From positions 1 to 64,000 of the forward strand of contig JAETQO010000006.1 of the NCBI GenBank assembly GCA_021770655.1: a DNA stretch of 64,000 bases. Direction: 5' to 3'. The stretch comes from Ruminococcus sp. GTDB lineage: Bacteria; Bacillota; Clostridia; Oscillospirales; Ruminococcaceae. Position 1 is the first letter of the stretch; every line of letters starts with the position of its first letter. Shown here in pieces: positions 39,060-48,384 of this stretch. Position numbers and translations under genes: made by a program. Under the pieces are notes generated by a model, which was given only the letters and a program-made list of their open reading frames with translations, was not told where the DNA came from and made no database searches.

Positions 39060-39911
39060 TTATTCTATTCCAATAAACTGGAGATACTGCTTATCAGGCA
39101 TTGTTGTAACTGAAGTAGATCTAAGATCATCAGCCTCCGACAATCTGTACTGTACCTTGAGGATACCGTCCTCTTCTACCCAGCCTACGTCCGGCACAGT
39201 GCCTCTTATTCCCTTATTGGAAATGGTTTTCTTGATTCCCTTCTGTTTCAAAGTGAAGAATTTCAGCTCTATATCCTGATTGTAAGGAACAACGCAGATC
39301 TTAACGCCGCCCTTATCGTTATCCTTTACGTCGTAGAGGATTATCTGATACTCTCCGTCCGGAGAGATAGTGTTCTGGTCGGACGTGACCTCCGTAAGCT
39401 TTTGGAAATTATCCCTGTACATGGAATAAACGCTTGAACCCGTGTCCAGATCCGAATTGAGCACAGTCTCGACGGTCGTTCCGCCGAACAGAATGTTAAG
39501 CACGAAATATGCAACGATACCCAACACATAAAGGAGAAGATAAATAGTACCCATTATTACCTTAACGGTCTCGTTGGTGCCTGCCGCAAAGAACATTATT
39601 ATCGCCACAACAAACGGCGGGATTATCAATATCCAGTCGCCCATATTGAACAGTATCATAAAGAACACCAAAGGAAGCATAAGAACGCCTAAAAGCTTGG
39701 TCACAAATTCATTTCTTGTGAAAAGCATAAGCCCCAGGAACACCACGTTCGCCACAACGTAAACGGTGAAAAACGACCGTTCTCTGCCCGGTGCAAATTC
39801 CAGATCGTAAAGAAACGTTGCATAGGTCAACAGAAATATTACAGCAAAGTATGCGATATTGAAAACGGAAACCGCTCTCTTTACCCATACGTTAGAAAGA
39901 AAATCCTTCAT
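39060..39911 (-). CDS. Unknown polytopic membrane protein
   Basis: 283 residues. The N-terminal half carries about five hydrophobic segments (for example FNIAYFAVIFLLTYATFLY, YVVANVVFLGLMLF, GTIYLLLYVLGIVAYFVLNILF). The C-terminal 120 residues form a soluble domain containing SPDGEYQIILYDV, a motif also seen in the 43574 gene product (DPSGEHTVLLERD), so the two may share a domain type. SD GGGAGG lies upstream of the ATG. No function assigned. Confidence 0.7.
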   Translation of the reverse strand: MKDFLSNVWVKRAVSVFNIAYFAVIFLLTYATFLYDLEFAPGRERSFFTVYVVANVVFLGLMLFTRNEFVTKLLGVLMLPLVFFMILFNMGDWILIIPPFVVAIIMFFAAGTNETVKVIMGTIYLLLYVLGIVAYFVLNILFGGTTVETVLNSDLDTGSSVYSMYRDNFQKLTEVTSDQNTISPDGEYQIILYDVKDNDKGGVKICVVPYNQDIELKFFTLKQKGIKKTISNKGIRGTVPDVGWVEEDGILKVQYRLSEADDLRSTSVTTMPDKQYLQFIGIE

Positions 39912-40053
39912 TTTACAAATCCTCCCTTAGAGTAAAACACATCTATTCTTTTATTTTATACGAAAACAGTCAAAAAATCAAGAGCTTTTATATTTTTCAC
40001 GCCTCTTAATATTTAATAATTTGTAAACGTTAGCCAAAGCATTATATATCCGA

Positions 40054-41043
40054 TCAGTTAAGTATGATCTCCTCTCCCCCTGAAAGGCCCGAAAGGATCT
40101 CAACCTTATCGTTATCCTCGATGCCAAGCTCAACGTCCTGCTCCACCTTTACTCCGTCCACCAGCAAATTGACATAATTTCTGTCTGCCAGCGACTTCAC
40201 CGCTTTTTTAGGAACTATTACCGTATCCAGCCGTGAATAAACATCGAACACGACCTCGATCCCGCCGAAATCAAAAAGCTCATCATTTTTGTCGGGAGCA
40301 ATGACATATATGTACGACGAAAAATCTCCGTTTTCGGAGAAGATAATGTCCGTTACAGTTCCGCTCGAAGAATTAGCGCCTTGTTCTATTCTAACGGTCG
40401 TACCGAAATTCACATTGTTCAGAGGATTATCGTATACCGACACGCAAAGATACTGCTGTGACTTGTCTGAGGCATATCCGAGAACCTCGCCTTTATTTAC
40501 GGGAGTGTTCACATTCAGAGGCTCTCCATGCCTGTCCAACGTAACAAACTCTCCGTCGCAGGGCGCATATACCTTATAGTCCTCCAACGACTCGTTAAGC
40601 CTGTCGTATTTGAGCTGTTCTATCTCCAGATCGTACTGAGCAAGCTGTATCTCGCCGTAATCTGCACCGTTCGACTGTAAAGTTGCCACAGTAGACTCAG
40701 CCTGATTCAGCCGTATCTCTTCCTCCTCTATCTGCTCCTCCACGTCGTCGGAATAAAGCGTACAGAGCAGATCGCCTTTTTTCACATCGCAGGGAGATTC
40801 CACCTCTATGGACTTTATCCTGCCGCCCGCCTTAAAGGTCACTGTCTCGCTGTAGGGATAAGCGTATATCCCCTCCTGATGATATTCTTCTGAAATATCA
40901 CCTATCTCCGCCTTGCAGGTCTTATATGTAATATCCTTTGTTTCAAGAATAGGAACGGCGATCTCATCACCCTTCTTTTCCTTGCCGCAGGAACAAAGAC
41001 TGAGCGCCATAACAACGGACAGCGCAATAGCAATTCTTTTCAT
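40054..41043 (-). CDS. HlyD/RND-type membrane fusion lipoprotein
   Basis: 329 residues. Signal peptide with lipobox (LSLCSC), then a barrel-sandwich hybrid half-motif (FKAGGRIKSIEVESPCDVKKGDLLCTLYSDD), a short coiled-coil hairpin, the second lipoyl-like half (VYAPCDGEFVTL) and a C-terminal beta-barrel region (VPKKAVKSLADRNYV). These proteins link MacB-type or other ABC exporters to the envelope. No transporter gene is adjacent, so its partner is elsewhere or it acts alone. Confidence 0.8.
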   Translation of the reverse strand: MKRIAIALSVVMALSLCSCGKEKKGDEIAVPILETKDITYKTCKAEIGDISEEYHQEGIYAYPYSETVTFKAGGRIKSIEVESPCDVKKGDLLCTLYSDDVEEQIEEEEIRLNQAESTVATLQSNGADYGEIQLAQYDLEIEQLKYDRLNESLEDYKVYAPCDGEFVTLDRHGEPLNVNTPVNKGEVLGYASDKSQQYLCVSVYDNPLNNVNFGTTVRIEQGANSSSGTVTDIIFSENGDFSSYIYVIAPDKNDELFDFGGIEVVFDVYSRLDTVIVPKKAVKSLADRNYVNLLVDGVKVEQDVELGIEDNDKVEILSGLSGGEEIILN

Positions 41044-41113
41044 ATATCTGTCCTTTCAAAAAAGGTCACCGCAACCCACAGAATTTCCGCAGTGCCGCCT
41101 TAATATAACTTAT

Positions 41114-41142
41114 ATTTTAACATTTTTCCGTTGATTTTTCAA
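41114..41142 (-). promoter_or_regulatory. Promoter of the membrane fusion protein gene
   Basis: TTGAAA, 17 nt, TAAAAT on the minus strand. Confidence 0.65.
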
Positions 41143-41226
41143 GAATGCTCGCCGCATATTGTATAACTGCACAACAAACAAACGCCGTATTTAGACAGAT
41201 TAACCACAGCAGCGGCAATCCGAGGT

Positions 41227-42330
41227 TTAAACGTCCAGCATTTCTGCGATTATAGCGTTTGACGCCAGAAATCCTGCGGGCGTAAGCCTGAGCCTATCAC
41301 CGTCAAAACTGCAAAGACCGCTCTTTCCGAAAAGCTCCGCCTTTCGTCTTATATTTCCGATAAGCTTTTCACCGCCCATCGCCTTTATTTTTTCAAGACT
41401 TATCCCCTCGGTCAGCCGCAGACCAAGCATTATATATTCTTCTACCCTGTCGGGGGCTTCCTCCAGCACCAGTTTTTCCTGCCGTTCGTCTGCAATAAAA
41501 GCTTTCATATCCGCAGGACAGCAGAACCGTTTGCCCTCGAAAAAAGAATGTGCCGCCGCGCCGAAGCCTATATACTCCTCGCCGTGCCAGTATTTCAGAT
41601 TGTGACGCGATTCTCCGCCCGGCTTTGCAAAATTTGAGATCTCATACTGCATAAATCCCCTGTCGTTCAGCTGAGCGACCGTCTGCAAGTACATATCGCA
41701 CAGCAGATCTTCGTCTGCCACAGAGTCTTTGACTTCATCGCAGTCAAAGGGAGTTCCCTCCTCGATTTTCAGCATATAGGCAGAAATATGATTTATAGGC
41801 AAACTGCAAAGCTTATCCGCCGTTGAATAAAGCCCCTCAAGGGTTTGTCCCTTAAGTCCCAGCATTATGTCGCAGGAAATGTTTTCAAAGCCCGTTTCCG
41901 CCGCAGTGCAGACAGCCCGCTTTGCAGTCTCAAAATCGTGGAGTCTTCCCAGAAATTTCAGTTCTTCATCTTCCGCAGACTGCACTCCGAAAGATATTCT
42001 GTTCACGCCTGCCGAACGATAACCCTCAAGCTTTTGTTTATCAACAGTGCAGGGATTCGCCTCCAGAGTTATCTCCGGAGAGGACAATGAGAAACATTCC
42101 GACACTGCTCCGATGACCCGCCCGATCTGCGCCGCCGACAAAAGCGAGGGCGTTCCTCCGCCGAAATATACCGTATCGGCTTTTATTCCCCGTCCTTTGT
42201 AAAACATAATGTTTCTGCAAAGGGCTTTTACATATTCTCCTATCGTTTTCCCGTCCGCACAGACAGAATAAAAATCGCAGTAAGGGCATTTTCTTCTGCA
42301 AAAGGGAATGTGGATATATATTCCGATCAT
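41227..42330 (-). CDS. hemW: HemW-type radical SAM protein
   Basis: 367 residues. The N-terminus MIGIYIHIPFCRRKCPYCDF has the radical SAM CxxxCxxC cluster. YFGGGTPSLL, the ENISCDIMLGLKGQT segment and HNLKYWHGEEYIGFGAAAHSF are HemW-like. HemW is a heme chaperone, often annotated as oxygen-independent coproporphyrinogen oxidase. It overlaps the preceding small membrane-protein gene (ATGA) and lies in the lepA neighbourhood, a common arrangement in Firmicutes. Confidence 0.92.
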   Translation of the reverse strand: MIGIYIHIPFCRRKCPYCDFYSVCADGKTIGEYVKALCRNIMFYKGRGIKADTVYFGGGTPSLLSAAQIGRVIGAVSECFSLSSPEITLEANPCTVDKQKLEGYRSAGVNRISFGVQSAEDEELKFLGRLHDFETAKRAVCTAAETGFENISCDIMLGLKGQTLEGLYSTADKLCSLPINHISAYMLKIEEGTPFDCDEVKDSVADEDLLCDMYLQTVAQLNDRGFMQYEISNFAKPGGESRHNLKYWHGEEYIGFGAAAHSFFEGKRFCCPADMKAFIADERQEKLVLEEAPDRVEEYIMLGLRLTEGISLEKIKAMGGEKLIGNIRRKAELFGKSGLCSFDGDRLRLTPAGFLASNAIIAEMLDV

Positions 42331-42803
42331 AAATCTTCTCCGTGACTGTCGTCAAAAGCATTGTCGATGTATTCTCCGGTTTTTTCACGGTTGCTCCTGA
42401 AACGCTCCAGCGCCTTTGTCAACCCGAAACGCACTGCCCATATAATATACATACACAGAAAGATCAGCGCCAGATATAATGCGAAATACGCCTGCTCTTT
42501 CAGCGAAAGCTGAAAATAAACCGAACGTTCGGCAAGCACAGCAACGATCCTCGGATGAACAAGCACATAGCATATCACGCCCAATATACCCGTATAAGCA
42601 AGACAGCAGGTCACGCCCACAAAAGCCTCCCTGAAACTCAGCGCGGAGAATTTTATTCCGACGAAGATCACCCAGACGGCGGCAAGAAAAAGCCCTATCG
42701 TGCGAGATATGTTTGCATATGTTTCATAAAGCAAAGATACAAGAACCGCTCCCGCCAAGCCGTATATAAGCGACAGCTTCATAGCCTTCTTCAGATCAAC
42801 CAT
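42327..42803 (-). CDS. Unknown four-helix membrane protein
   Basis: 158 residues from ATG 42803, which has AAAGGA 7 nt upstream; the ORF track's earlier ATG has no SD. Four hydrophobic segments (LIYGLAGAVLVSLLY, TIGLFLAAVWVIFVG, GVTCCLAYTGILGVICYVLV, YFALYLALIFLCMYIIWAVRF) and a basic then acidic cytoplasmic tail. It is translationally coupled to hemW (4-nt overlap). No family recognised. Confidence 0.7.
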   Translation of the reverse strand: MVDLKKAMKLSLIYGLAGAVLVSLLYETYANISRTIGLFLAAVWVIFVGIKFSALSFREAFVGVTCCLAYTGILGVICYVLVHPRIVAVLAERSVYFQLSLKEQAYFALYLALIFLCMYIIWAVRFGLTKALERFRSNREKTGEYIDNAFDDSHGEDL

Positions 42804-42896
42804 AATTTGTCCTTTCATAGTCTATAGCAAGTCATTTTTTCAGACAACACCGAGCAACCATTGTCGGACATATGCACAGTGCTGTCCTTATGTAAT

Positions 42897-43075
42897 TATA
42901 GGCAACACCGCACAACTACCGCCTAACGGCTTTGTGTACTTCTAACTTGCCAATTCTCCGTTATCTTGCACAGAAACTCCTTGAAAGACACGAGTATTCC
43001 TGCGTCGTTTCTATACAATCTAACGAAAAATTTTCTGCGTTATCCGCACACAATAGTTGTGCGGTGTTGCCTATA
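42897..43075. mobile_element. MITE-like element, copy B (171-bp core)
   Basis: Core 42901-43071 starts GGCAACACCGCACAACTA and ends TAGTTGTGCGGTGTTGCC, an 18-bp perfect terminal inverted repeat. It is flanked by TATA on both sides, unlike the TTAA around copies A, C and D, which argues that the four flanking bases are a target duplication. Nearly identical to copy C. No reading frame for a transposase. It separates the lepA-side genes from the hemW-side genes. Confidence 0.85.
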
Positions 43076-43092
43076 TCCTCTGATTCTGCGTT

Positions 43093-43539
43093 CTATACGC
43101 CTATCACGGTAAGAGTGAACAGTATCATCATTACCGCCGAGCCTCCGCCCAGAACAAGACCTGCAACCGTACAGCAAACCGCATTGAGATCAAAAACCTC
43201 GCCGTGCCTCCTGTCGAACCGCACCGTATATTCCTTGCCGTGACGGTAAAGCTTTGAGCGCATAACTATCTCGCAGGGATAAACATTAGGATATTCCTCA
43301 GAACCGATATTGTAAAAAGCTCTGCTGAAATTATCCTTTCCCTTTTGACCAATACGGCTGAAAAAAGCTCTTTTTTTCTCCGTCCGCAAAAGTCTAACGG
43401 CGCAGACAGCGAAAAAAAAGAATATAAAGATCAGCACAGCGGTCATTATAACCATTAGCATGATCGGCACAATTGCAAGATCCGCGCCAAGACACAGAGC
43501 AAGAACTATCACGATCGCCGCAGTTACTATCATTTCCAT
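43093..43539 (-). CDS. Unknown membrane protein (lepA-hemW interval)
   Basis: 148 residues from ATG 43539 (GGAGG SD at 9 nt; the ORF track start is upstream of it). Two long hydrophobic segments at the N-terminus, a basic cytoplasmic region and one at the C-terminus (VCCTVAGLVLGGGSAVMMILFTLTVIGV). No family recognised. Its stop is 17 bp from MITE copy B. Confidence 0.65.
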   Translation of the reverse strand: MEMIVTAAIVIVLALCLGADLAIVPIMLMVIMTAVLIFIFFFFAVCAVRLLRTEKKRAFFSRIGQKGKDNFSRAFYNIGSEEYPNVYPCEIVMRSKLYRHGKEYTVRFDRRHGEVFDLNAVCCTVAGLVLGGGSAVMMILFTLTVIGV

Positions 43540-43573
43540 ATTTTCACTCCTCCGAACCGCCCTGCCGTCCATA

Positions 43574-44104
43574 TCAGTATTCTATGATTATATTCTCAAA
43601 TGACGAATCAGTTCTCGTAGGCCTTAATATCACAGACGTTTCCTTCCACTCAGCCTTAACGTCGTAAATATAATCCTTCGTATCTGCGTCTACACGCTTG
43701 AAAATAACGCTGTTCTGATTTATATATACGTTTTTCAGCATATCTCCGTCACGTTCAAGTAAAACGGTATGCTCTCCGCTCGGATCGCTCACCGCCGAAT
43801 ATGCAGGAGCCGACATTGCTGCTCCAAAAAAGATGATCATCCCCGCAGGGATAAATATGAGAGTGGTTATTACAGCCGCTGTCGGACTTGCAATATCACG
43901 GAAATGCTTTCGGTATATAAGAAACGGCAACATAATAAATATTATAACCAGTATAGCGGTAAGAAGTATCCTGAATGTTCTTGGACTGAAAAAGCTTGTA
44001 TATAACACAAAGCCGGCTTTCTTGACAAATCCTGTAATAATCAGGAATATTACCGCAATCAAAACTACCAGGACCGCAATCCTTTTGTTCCTTGTATCAC
44101 CCAT
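43574..44104 (-). CDS. Unknown membrane protein (lepA-hemW interval)
   Basis: 176 residues: three hydrophobic segments (RIAVLVVLIAVIFLIITGFV, ILLTAILVIIFIMLPFLIY, AAVITTLIFIPAGMIIFFGAAM) and a soluble C-terminal domain with DPSGEHTVLLERD, similar in style to the 39060 protein. Tight spacing with both neighbours (15 and 34 nt) suggests one operon. Function unknown. Confidence 0.65.
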   Translation of the reverse strand: MGDTRNKRIAVLVVLIAVIFLIITGFVKKAGFVLYTSFFSPRTFRILLTAILVIIFIMLPFLIYRKHFRDIASPTAAVITTLIFIPAGMIIFFGAAMSAPAYSAVSDPSGEHTVLLERDGDMLKNVYINQNSVIFKRVDADTKDYIYDVKAEWKETSVILRPTRTDSSFENIIIEY

Positions 44105-44119
44105 AACAGCGCACCCCCA

Positions 44120-44632
44120 TCATTTTTTGTTATAAGTATGCTTTCTTATCCAGCCGCTGTTTGAGCCGCTCATTTTCGCATAGCAGACAAACGCTCCGAA
44201 AAGATTGAGCGCAATGAGCGTTACCACAAGGTTGCGGAACTGGGACATAGCGTAAAGTTCGGGACTTCCGTACATTGCCGTTGCATACGCCCAGAACATA
44301 GAATATTTGTCCTCAACAGTAATGTAGACAGTAAAGTAATTGTCTATCCACAGCTTTGCCCCGACGCAGAACGCCGCAGACGGTATGAAGAATTTCAGCA
44401 TATGCGCCACAACTCCGTTTATATCGTTAGCCGCAGAGGAGAAAAGAACTATCAGCTCAAAGATTATATAGCAGACAAACTCTATCCACTCCTCATAGCG
44501 GTTAAGAAACATATAATCCTCTGCGATAAAGTATACATACGCCCACAGCAAAACATAGCCGCCCGCCGTAAGTACGGCTACGGGTATTGACAGACGCTGA
44601 AACAGATTTTTGTCTTTATACAGTACAGCCAC
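44120..44632 (-). CDS. Unknown four-helix membrane protein (lepA-hemW interval)
   Basis: 170 residues with four hydrophobic segments (IPVAVLTAGGYVLLWAYVYFIA, FVCYIIFELIVLFSSAA, LKFFIPSAAFCVGAKLW, LVVTLIALNLFGAFVCYA) and a basic tail. It follows lepA by 33 nt, so it is probably read from the lepA promoter. No family recognised. Confidence 0.65.
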   Translation of the reverse strand: MAVLYKDKNLFQRLSIPVAVLTAGGYVLLWAYVYFIAEDYMFLNRYEEWIEFVCYIIFELIVLFSSAANDINGVVAHMLKFFIPSAAFCVGAKLWIDNYFTVYITVEDKYSMFWAYATAMYGSPELYAMSQFRNLVVTLIALNLFGAFVCYAKMSGSNSGWIRKHTYNKK

Positions 44633-44665
44633 GTTATCACCCCTATTTTTATTTTTTCCCTGTAA

Positions 44666-46468
44666 CTACTCGTCAAGCTTGAGTACAGACATAAACGTCT
44701 CCTGCGGAACGGACACCGAACCGAGCTGTCTCATTCGCTTTTTGCCTTCCTTCTGCTTTTCAAGCAGTTTTTTCTTTCTTGTAATATCTCCGCCGTAGCA
44801 CTTCGCAAGAACGTCCTTTCTCATAGCCTTTATGGTCTCTCTTGCAATTATCTTTCCTCCTATCGCCGCCTGAACAGGCACTTCAAAAAGCTGTCTCGGA
44901 ATATTCTCCTTCAGCTTCTCTGTAAGCCTTCTGCCTCTTGCATAAGCTTTGTCCTCGTGAACGATAAACGACAGCGCGTCTACTACCTCGCCGTTTAACA
45001 GAACGTCAAGCTTAACAAGCTTGGACGGCGCATAGCCCATCATCTCGTAATCAAATGACGCATAGCCCTTTGTGCGTGATTTGAGCGCGTCAAAAAAGTC
45101 GTAGACTATCTCGTTGAGCGGCAGCTGATAATGCAGGTCAACTCTGGTCTCGTCGATATACTTCATATCCTTGTAAATACCCCGTCTGTCCTGGCAAAGC
45201 TCCATTATATTTCCCACATATTCCGAGGGAGTATAGATATGAGCGTTCACCATCGGTTCTTCCGCCGAGGCGATAAGCCCCGGATCGGGATAGTTGGTCG
45301 GATTGTCTATATAGACCGTTTCTCCGTTTGTAAGATTTACCTTATATATAACGGAGGGAGCGGTGGTGATAAGGTCAAGATTGTATTCTCTTTCCAGTCT
45401 TTCCTGAATTATCTCCATGTGGAGAAGTCCCAGAAAACCACAGCGAAAACCAAACCCCAGCGCTATTGACGTTTCAGGCTCAAAGGAGAGCGAAGCGTCG
45501 TTGAGCATAAGCTTTTCAAGAGCGTCTCTCAGGTCGGGATATTTTGCTCCGTCGGCAGGATAAATTCCGCAATAAACCATAGGATTTACCTTTTTATAGC
45601 CCGGCAAAGCCTCTTCGCAGGGATTTTCGGCATTTGTCACCGTATCGCCCACACGAGTGTCTCCGATATCCTTGATAGAGGCGGCGATATAGCCGACCTC
45701 TCCGGCGTGAAGCTCGCCCACAGGCACAAGCTCCGTTGCGCCCATATAACCAATCTCCACCGTCTGGAACTCTGCGCCGGTAGCCACAAGACGAATGGTA
45801 TCGCCGGCTTTGATATGACCTTCCTTTACACGGCAGTAGATTATTACGCCCTTATACTGGTCGTAATAGCTGTCGAAAATAAGCGCTTTGAGCGGCGCGT
45901 TCTCGTTACCCTTCGGCGCCGGTATATCCGTAACTACCCTTTCGAGAACTTCCTTTATATTAGTACCCATTTTTGCGGATATTCTCGGTGCGTCCATTGC
46001 GGGTATACCGATGACATTCTCCACCTCCGCACAGGCACGTTCTGGGTCTGCCGAGGGTAAGTCTATTTTATTGATGACAGGAACGACCTCCAGATCGTGT
46101 TCTATAGCAAGATAGGTATTTGCAAGGGTCTGCGCCTCGATACCCTGAGATGCGTCAACAATAAGGATAGCCCCCTCGCAGGCGGCAAGAGAACGTGATA
46201 CCTCGTAGTTAAAGTCAACGTGACCCGGAGTGTCGATAAGATTGAAAACATAGTCCTCGCCGTTGTCGGCATGATAATTAAGACGCACCGCTCTCGCCTT
46301 GATAGTTATGCCTCTTTCACGCTCGATATCCATATTATCGAGCAGCTGATTTTCCATATCTCTCAGCTTAACGGTTTCGGTAAGCTCAAGGATCCTGTCC
46401 GCAAGGGTGGATTTTCCGTGGTCTATATGCGCTATAATGCAGAAATTTCTGATGTTTTTTTCGTTCAT
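44666..46468 (-). CDS. lepA: Elongation factor 4 (LepA)
   Basis: Ribosome-associated translational GTPase, 600 residues. GTPase motifs are [13 protein letters not shown] (G1), DTPGHVDF (G3) and NKIDLPSA (G4); the LepA-specific C-terminal domain ends [33 protein letters not shown]. Own consensus promoter upstream. It heads a run that continues with three small membrane proteins. Confidence 0.98.
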   Translation of the reverse strand: MNEKNIRNFCIIAHIDHGKSTLADRILELTETVKLRDMENQLLDNMDIERERGITIKARAVRLNYHADNGEDYVFNLIDTPGHVDFNYEVSRSLAACEGAILIVDASQGIEAQTLANTYLAIEHDLEVVPVINKIDLPSADPERACAEVENVIGIPAMDAPRISAKMGTNIKEVLERVVTDIPAPKGNENAPLKALIFDSYYDQYKGVIIYCRVKEGHIKAGDTIRLVATGAEFQTVEIGYMGATELVPVGELHAGEVGYIAASIKDIGDTRVGDTVTNAENPCEEALPGYKKVNPMVYCGIYPADGAKYPDLRDALEKLMLNDASLSFEPETSIALGFGFRCGFLGLLHMEIIQERLEREYNLDLITTAPSVIYKVNLTNGETVYIDNPTNYPDPGLIASAEEPMVNAHIYTPSEYVGNIMELCQDRRGIYKDMKYIDETRVDLHYQLPLNEIVYDFFDALKSRTKGYASFDYEMMGYAPSKLVKLDVLLNGEVVDALSFIVHEDKAYARGRRLTEKLKENIPRQLFEVPVQAAIGGKIIARETIKAMRKDVLAKCYGGDITRKKKLLEKQKEGKKRMRQLGSVSVPQETFMSVLKLDE

Positions 46469-46515
46469 TTACTGATTTTCCTCTCTCAGACAAGTATACT
46501 TTTCCATAATACTTT

Positions 46516-46544
46516 ATTATAACACGGTTTAGACGGGTTGTCAA
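46516..46544 (-). promoter_or_regulatory. Consensus promoter of lepA
   Basis: TTGACA, 17 nt, TATAAT on the minus strand; an exact match to consensus. Confidence 0.85.
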
Positions 46545-46549
46545 TTTTC

Positions 46550-46587
46550 GGGCACAAAAAAAGCGGCGAACAAAGTCGCCGCTTTTG
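46550..46587 (-). terminator. Terminator after the zinc-ribbon gene
   Basis: AAAAGCGGCGA/TCGCCGCTTTT perfect stem with TTTTTTTG on the minus strand, immediately upstream of the lepA promoter. Confidence 0.85.
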
Positions 46588-46634
46588 CGAATAAATCCAT
46601 TTGGATTTATTAGTTTTTATACCTGTTAATTTTA

Positions 46635-48167
46635 TTACAGATTCGCACTAACCTCAACGAGTTTCTTATCAATTCGCATCATTACTTCCGTATAATATGC
46701 CGCGTCCGCCACAGACAACTCATCTTCGTTTATCTCATTTAGCTTTTCCATTGTTTCCGCATATTTTGTCATAAAGTTACTATAATCTTCTAACATTTCA
46801 AGCGTATTGTCCGACTCAGAATATTTTTTCATAAACTCAACATATTCATCAAAAAATTCTTCGTAACTGTCCATAGTTTCTTTAAATTCCGGAGTTACGT
46901 CCATACTTATGGTATCATTATCTGATTTTTCTTTTGAGGTCGTCTGTGCATTCTTTTCTTCCTTTGAAGTTGTTTGCATCTTTTCTTCTTGTTTTGAAGT
47001 ATTTACGCTTTCGGTTTCTTTTCCTGCTTTTTCATCATTATTTTCCTTTGGTGCATGAACTGAAATATGTATTGTATTAAAACCTTCATATTCTATTCTA
47101 AGAGTATAACCTTTTTCGTTATCAGCCTCGTAATATTTCTCACCCTTATTGTAATCAATATTAAATCCATTGTCTGAACAAGCTTTTACATAATCATTAT
47201 AATTATCAAATGATATTTCACCAACATATGCTTCAAACGAATCCGACTTATCAGTTAAAATATTACCCACATTAGAGTTCGGAACAGGTAATAACTTTGC
47301 AATTTCACTGGTAGGCATCTCAAATTTTCCCATTTCAATTGGAGCACTAAGATCAATATGTAGTTCCTCATCACTTTTGATATAAAGTAACTCTAATCTA
47401 TATCCCGATTCGTTAAATGCATTATAACTTAATTCACCTTTTTCGCCCTCTACCACAAATCCCATTTTTTCACATTCAGACAAATAATCGTTATATCCAT
47501 CTTTATCGGTTTTATAAACATATAACATAAGATTTTCTTCAGAATCTATAAGTATTTTTCCGACATTTGATCCAGGCTCCGGCAAAATATCACATAGTTC
47601 ACAATCAGACCATTTTATTTTTTCGGATTCATTTTTTCTGTTACTGTTATATAAGTTAAAATAAGGAACAATAAGTACAAAAGCAAAAATAGCCGCGATA
47701 ACACGAATACCCTTCTTTTTCTCTTTAAATATATGAAGTCCCATAAGAAAAGAAATTAAAAACAAAATCACCATTATTACCGCAATAATACCAGCTAAAA
47801 CCTTACCATCTGAAAATGCAAATACGCATAATAGAACTGATATTATTGAAAATACTATTAAAACCTTACTGAATTTACTCTTCTTAAAACTGTCAACACT
47901 ATCTTTATCTTCTTGCTTTTTTTCTTTTTCGATTTCATGTTTTAAACGTTCCATCTCTATTTGTTGTTTTCCGCTTTCTACATCTTTATATGCTTGTGAT
48001 TTGATTTTTTCTATTCTTACAGAATCGCTTTCATTTAATAAATCAGGAACCGAATATCCAGCACCGCAAAAAGGACAGTTAACCAAATCTTCTTTATTGC
48101 TAAATTCAATTTTTCCTCCACAATTTAAGCATACAGCAGTAAGCAAATCTTTATTTGTATCATTCAT
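46635..48167 (-). CDS. Zinc-ribbon membrane protein with duplicated domain
   Basis: 510 residues, AT-rich. An N-terminal zinc ribbon (CLNCGG...CPFCGAG) is followed by a charged coiled coil, three hydrophobic segments (about 110-185) and two tandem copies of an external domain of about 85 residues; each carries LLPxPxSNVGxIL and YNDYxxxCxxxGF. A Lys/Ser/Thr linker and a helical C-terminal part (ETMDSYEEFFDEYVEFMKKY) complete it. Function unknown. ATG 48167 has GGAGG at 8 nt; the ORF track's TTG start overlaps that SD. It is divergent from the XRE gene and has an operator in its promoter. Confidence 0.75.
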   Translation of the reverse strand: MNDTNKDLLTAVCLNCGGKIEFSNKEDLVNCPFCGAGYSVPDLLNESDSVRIEKIKSQAYKDVESGKQQIEMERLKHEIEKEKKQEDKDSVDSFKKSKFSKVLIVFSIISVLLCVFAFSDGKVLAGIIAVIMVILFLISFLMGLHIFKEKKKGIRVIAAIFAFVLIVPYFNLYNSNRKNESEKIKWSDCELCDILPEPGSNVGKILIDSEENLMLYVYKTDKDGYNDYLSECEKMGFVVEGEKGELSYNAFNESGYRLELLYIKSDEELHIDLSAPIEMGKFEMPTSEIAKLLPVPNSNVGNILTDKSDSFEAYVGEISFDNYNDYVKACSDNGFNIDYNKGEKYYEADNEKGYTLRIEYEGFNTIHISVHAPKENNDEKAGKETESVNTSKQEEKMQTTSKEEKNAQTTSKEKSDNDTISMDVTPEFKETMDSYEEFFDEYVEFMKKYSESDNTLEMLEDYSNFMTKYAETMEKLNEINEDELSVADAAYYTEVMMRIDKKLVEVSANL

Positions 48168-48199
48168 TGTAAATTCCTCCAAATTTTAAGATATTTATT

Positions 48200-48228
48200 A
48201 TTATACAACAATTTGTTGTATAATGCAA
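48200..48228 (-). promoter_or_regulatory. Zinc-ribbon gene promoter with XRE-type operator
   Basis: TTGCAT (48223-48228), 17 nt, TATAAT (48200-48205). The palindrome ACAACAATTTGTTGT (48205-48219; 11 bp per arm if extended to 48201-48223) fills the spacer and touches the -10. It matches the two palindromes near the XRE gene. Confidence 0.8.
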
Positions 48229-48288
48229 TATAATCAACCAATTTTAGCAGATCTTTGTAAAATCTATACAAATGCCAAAGGTGAAATT

Positions 48289-48327
48289 ACAACATAATGT
48301 AGTAAGAATATCACAACATAATGTTGT
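48289..48327 (+). promoter_or_regulatory. Two operator palindromes upstream of the XRE gene
   Basis: ACAACATAATGTAGT (48289-48303) and ACAACATAATGTTGT (48313-48327), 24 bp apart centre to centre. With the 48205 site they define ACAACAWWWTGTTGT, allowing one mismatch. The second abuts a likely -10 (TATGAT, 48328-48333), so autoregulation is inferred. Confidence 0.75.
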
Positions 48328-48384
48328 ATGATATATTAAATATATACTTAAACGCATAAACGCAAGAAAGGAAAAGAGAGTGAA

